Below are positions 59,683-64,000 of a stretch of DNA of 64,000 bases, in pieces; position 1 is the first letter of the stretch, and each line of letters begins with the position of its first letter. The notes beneath the pieces were generated by a model. That model had not been told where the DNA came from and did no database searches. It saw only the letters and a program-made list of their open reading frames with translations. Origin of the DNA: Gymnogyps californianus (lineage: Eukaryota; Chordata; Aves; Accipitriformes; Cathartidae). The position numbers and the translations under genes were made by a program. The DNA lies in assembly GCF_018139145.2 (NCBI RefSeq), contig NC_059473.1, forward strand, positions 63,842,707-63,906,706, read 5' to 3'.

Positions 59683-62600
59683 GGCCAAGACACCCTGTAA
59701 GAACTTCCTATTTAATGTCTTCCAATTACTTCATCATTTAAGAAGTGTCACTAGTAAACATATTTCATTGTGCTATCTACATGATGTTTGACGTTAACTA
59801 AAAGCCCTGTGCATTTTATCCCTGTTTTTTGTTAATAGAGAAGAACAACAAAAGCAAACCAGCAACAAAAATATTATGAATATTTCAAACTATTTTACAT
59901 GAGAAGTGCCCGGTCCTCTCACTTACAGCATACGCTGTAACACTGCCTTTCTCCACAACTAGGGCTGAAAACAGAAGCTGAGGCTTTTGTCTCCTGTGTT
60001 TTAACATGTTCTTAGGGAATTCAAATAATTGCTAAAGTCTTTCTGAAAAGAGCAGGAAACTGCAATCTAAAACTTCTAATACAACAAACAAACAGACTTT
60101 TTTGGGTGGTGGCAAAAAATACTGGTGATGTTTTTGTAAATCCCAAAGGAACAATAAACCGTACAAACAATAATTTAATTTTGTTTTGTCTCAGAATTTA
60201 CCTTTAAATTACAGCTTAGCAACCCAGGAGTTCTGTCTTAGATATTAATTGAACAGATCCTTTTCTGAGCAATCCAGCTCCTCAGGCTCCTCCTCAAATA
60301 GTATTTTAAAGGAGAAAGAGCAAGACAGCACTGCAGTATTTGCTCTTCACAAACCCCTGTAAATTCCAGTAGAGAATAACTCTGGCAGAGACTTTCTCGC
60401 ATGTGCGTGTGAAGGCATATAAAAAGTATTTCTCGACTCATCATACTCTTGTGCAATTCATACTAAGTAGAGATTTTTTTTTTCCTTTTGGTGTTTTGTT
60501 TTTGGTTTTTTTTTTCTGGGAATTGCAAGACAACACAGAAAAAGCAGTAAGATTACTGTCTTTTTCTTCAAAACAGATCAGCTTGAATAAACATTGAGTA
60601 TATCTTAAAGTAACATCCAGAAAAAAGTTGTGTTTTTCTTAGACTCTACCTTAAGAGTATATTCAGTAGCTAATGGTTACCAAAGAAAAATCAAGAACTG
60701 TATGAAAAATAATCTTAACTAGTTAAATGCTACTTACAAATGACATCGAATACAAAGGTTCTGCAAATTAGCTTTTGAATTTATTACAGAAAAGCAATTC
60801 AGAAACTCTGCTAGAAAACTCACAAGAACCTTCTCTCCCCACATATTTGGCTAGGTCTCACCGAACCAGTGAAGCACTCACCTAAACACTTGTAAATTTT
60901 GAAAAAATTAAATTTTAATTTGGTTGTACACTGAAGAGAAAGTCCATGAAGGTTTGCAAGAATCAGCTCATCATTATCACATTACTGAAGAATGTCATAA
61001 AATTCTGTCTATAGTTGTAAAACTGACTAATGTTTTGGACGAGGCTCTAATACCAGATGTATATTACTGGGAAAAACGCTGTACTCTGTTAGCTCCCACA
61101 CAAGTGTCGCAAGGTAATGTACACTGTATTCATGGATATTCAAACACAGATCCTATATCAACTACATGGAGAAAAACATTGATTAAAATTCTACCAGCAG
61201 ACAGAAGTGTGCCTAAAATCCTAACGAAGGACGTATATTCCAGTTCACCTTAAAGTAAGCTTCCTGTTTTATTCCTTCCCAAAACCTAATGGCTGAGTAA
61301 TTGTCTCTCCAGAATGCAACAGGATCCATTGCAGCACAAAGGGCCTGTTATAGAGAAAAATAAATCACTTCTTCCAGCACCATCTTATTTGTGTGGCAAG
61401 TATACTGCAGCTGTGAGCTCATACTTCAGGTTTGTTGTTTCAGTACAAGATGTTCCTATTCTCTCCGTTTCTATGAAATAAAACTCAGAAAATGTTTTTT
61501 TTTCCTAGATTTAGGAAGCACAGTTTTTCCTAGATCTCAGGTATCAAGTACTGGTGCATTCAGTCCTTGTGTTGGCTTCTGCGGTTGCTCTGAGATCTGC
61601 TGGCCCATCTCCAGGTGTCTCAGCAGCCCTGGATGTAGATGGCTGCTGGGCAGAGAGATCTCACGTGCACAAGGGCCAGTAGAAGTGGCTACAAGTGGTT
61701 ACTCCCCACAAGGGAGCTGAACAGCCTGTCCTGCTTTTTCACCTGAAAAGACAAATCTCATTTTCCTGAACTGACTTTCCATTTGTATATAAAAGGGGAA
61801 AATAATTTCAACTCTCTGGGAAAGGAATGGGGTTCTGGAGGTGAACCAGTCACCTTCCCATTGCTTGATCTTCTCTGTGACCTCATTTTCCAATCATCTC
61901 AGTAACTGACATCATCACGGGGGCTCCTGGAAAAGTAAACGTGTTGGTCTGGGGAGGTGCTGGGAGTAACAAGAAGAAAGGAACAGGTTGCCATGAGCCT
62001 TCCATGGAAGGAGCAGCCCAGCCAGTGCTTCCCCAAGCCCCTAGGGCAGAGGCAGCAGTCACTGTTCCCAAATCTTTCTTTTTCAGAAACTGAGTGGCTG
62101 CATCTGCATTCGGATGCTGCAGAGTTTGCAGATACTGTAGGAACCACTGGGGTCAGTGAAAGAAAAAAAGTTGTTGGAGGTGGTGGTGGGTGGAAACAAC
62201 CTCAGGCAAACAGGGTCCTATCATAATTACAAAGACATGCTATTCTGTTTGCATATTACTGAGGAGTCTTGACATTTCAGATCAGAAACGGAGTTGGAAA
62301 TTACAACTTGAAAAAATCATATGTATTCAAGACCTTGATCCAGCAGCCACAGAACTCTGTCTCCTTAAAACAAGCAGTGACATCCCGCACTCCTAGGGCA
62401 GTCATGTCACGCTGCAAGGACAATTCAGCAGAGACCAATACACTTTTCAAAAAATAGATCCAAAATTCACTTATTATCATTTTTTTTCCTAGTCAGGTAA
62501 AAACCTGGAGTGGAACAGACAGAAATTGCAAGAAATTGAGGTTAATATTTCCTTTCTAAAATGGAATATATGTAACTATTAGTAAGAAGTAGGCCTTGTA

Positions 62601-64000
62601 TCCATCCTTAACATGCTAACACATACAAAGGAAAAATACTATATTACACACTAATATCTATTGGAATTCAGAAGATTCTGGCTACAGAATGTTTGCCCTT
62701 CAGATATGTATCCTTTTTTTTGATCAGTCTAATCTGATGAGATACATGATGGAGAAACTGAAATATGTTTTAGCAAATCACAGGTTTTGGTAGTGTAGGA
62801 AATTATTGCTTTGAGCAATACCTTGTCTAGCAGTTGTAAAAGGTAGGATATCAGATTTTCTTTGTCTATAAAATGAGCTTCTCAGAGAAAAGCATAGGTA
62901 GCTAAACCAGAGTAGTACAGAGGCTGTTATTTGAGTTTCTGCCACAACTACAAGGTACTGGAAAAAGAAGCACCTTTGCCAACAAGCTCTGTAGCACTAC
63001 TTACCACCATCAGAAAATGTGCATGATCATAAAGAGAAATAGTAGCCATAGAGTACAAATGTTTTCTTTACACTACATTTAGGAGAGGGTTGAGGGAGCA
63101 GGGGGCAACTATTTTACATCTTTGCCCACTGTTTAGTTCAAACTTCTTTCCTTGATCTTTTTTCTCCAAGATTTTATGTGCTAAGTCTTACCATATTTCT
63201 GCTGAAATCAAATAGATTTTAGCTCTCATGAAATCCTATGTCATCTAATCAACTGTGGAGCACATAGTGTTATGAGAACTTTTCTATAAATATTAACATT
63301 ACATACAGTAAAAATAAACATACTGAAAAACCCCTCCTACACCATAGGGTATCTTCAAATATCTTCAGATGATTTCACATCCTGCTCCTCGCAGGGCAAT
63401 ATATTCCCTGACCAAAACAGGCTTACACTTTTGACAGATTCTGAGAAGAAATTCTTTAACAATCTTAATTCTCTAATCTTAACAACAGCAACAAATAGGA
63501 CAGGCGTGAAATATATTCATTTTACTGAAAGCTATTCTGCACAGCCGAGAAAGCTTCATCTCTACCCATTCTTCAAAGGCTTTTATTATTTTAAACAGTA
63601 CAATAAACTTTCAATAAACTTTCAATAAGACCTTCTGTTCTTCTGTCACAGTAGTACAAATTCTTACCCTACTTAATGAATTTGAGGGGTTTTTCCCCTC
63701 CCAGTGTAATTTTTTCAAAATACCAGGCACTTAACATTTCACATTTATCATAATTAATTTTATACCCAAAGACTGTCAATGATACATGTTTGCTATTCTA
63801 TTGCTTTTAAGAGGAAAAGTGGGTTTGTATAAACAGCCCTCCATCATCTGCCTGGCAAGCTATCCGCTCCATCTGCGAGCAGTCCTTTAGTTTGGAAGTT
63901 CCTGCCTAATTGCTGCAGACAGATGTTCTCCTGCTGTAGCTGTAGACACCATGGAGGCTCCTGCCATGTTAATTAACCAGCTTAAAGATGTTCCTTTCCC

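Larger units (their letters stand above)
46960..64000 (-). other. PDE7B: PDE7B 5' intron, continues beyond the window
   Basis: 17 kb upstream of the first exon seen. No sequence resembling the expected first ~27 residues was found, so the upstream exon(s) lie outside. Mammalian PDE7B has very large 5' introns, which fits. It contains a degenerate CR1 piece (49580-50130), a TA-rich palindrome (57411-57426) and a CpG-dense patch (59566-59682). The rest shows only short chance open frames. Confidence 0.75.

Noticed and set aside
62985..63030. Minus-strand GATGGTG|GTAAGT donor-like site considered as the missing PDE7B first exon
   Set aside because: The upstream translation does not match the expected PDE7B N-terminal residues, and no suitable ATG or acceptor pairs with it.

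Overview
The window is vertebrate nuclear DNA, most likely from a bird. It is AT-rich and dominated by introns, with small exons bounded by GT/AG splice sites, CR1-type LINE relics, an amniote MIR-like SINE relic and a solo endogenous-retrovirus LTR of a type I know from bird genomes. No bacterial, phage or CRISPR feature, tRNA or rRNA was seen.

One gene can be supported: PDE7B, the cAMP-specific 3',5'-cyclic phosphodiesterase 7B, on the minus strand. Eleven coding exons lie between 46959 (most 5' exon seen) and 11816 (stop codon). I rebuilt each boundary from the splice sites. All phases join cleanly, giving 1262 nt: the last two bases of a Gly codon, then 419 codons and a TAG stop. By my recollection of human PDE7B (450 aa) this matches residues 28-450, with a C-terminal tail three residues shorter. 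The HD-type phosphodiesterase domain is complete: the catalytic His, the metal ligands (two His, two Asp) and the Gln/Phe clamp that holds the purine ring are all present. The exon or exons for about the first 28 residues, the usual start codon and the main promoter are not visible and should lie beyond 64000.

Layout: 1-9480 is 3' flank, possibly with distal 3' UTR, and holds a CR1/L3-like relic (985-1420), a poly-G tract and a short amniote relic. About 9485-11815 is putative 3' UTR. From 11816 to 33576 there are ten fairly close exons, with a solo LTR (31134-31721), a CR1 3' end, a 51-bp tandem duplication and a candidate cryptic exon in the introns. From 33577 to 46875 is a 13.3-kb intron with a MIR-like SINE relic and a phase-compatible candidate alternative first exon (39630-39720). 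The 5'-most exon seen is 46876-46959. From 46960 to 64000 is intron, with a degenerate CR1 piece and a small CpG-dense patch.

The observations most worth following up concern PDE7B isoform control: a possible alternative first exon, a possible frame-shifting poison exon before the HD-motif exon, and a triple tandem splice donor whose alternative use would introduce early stops. These are readings of the sequence and need transcript data.
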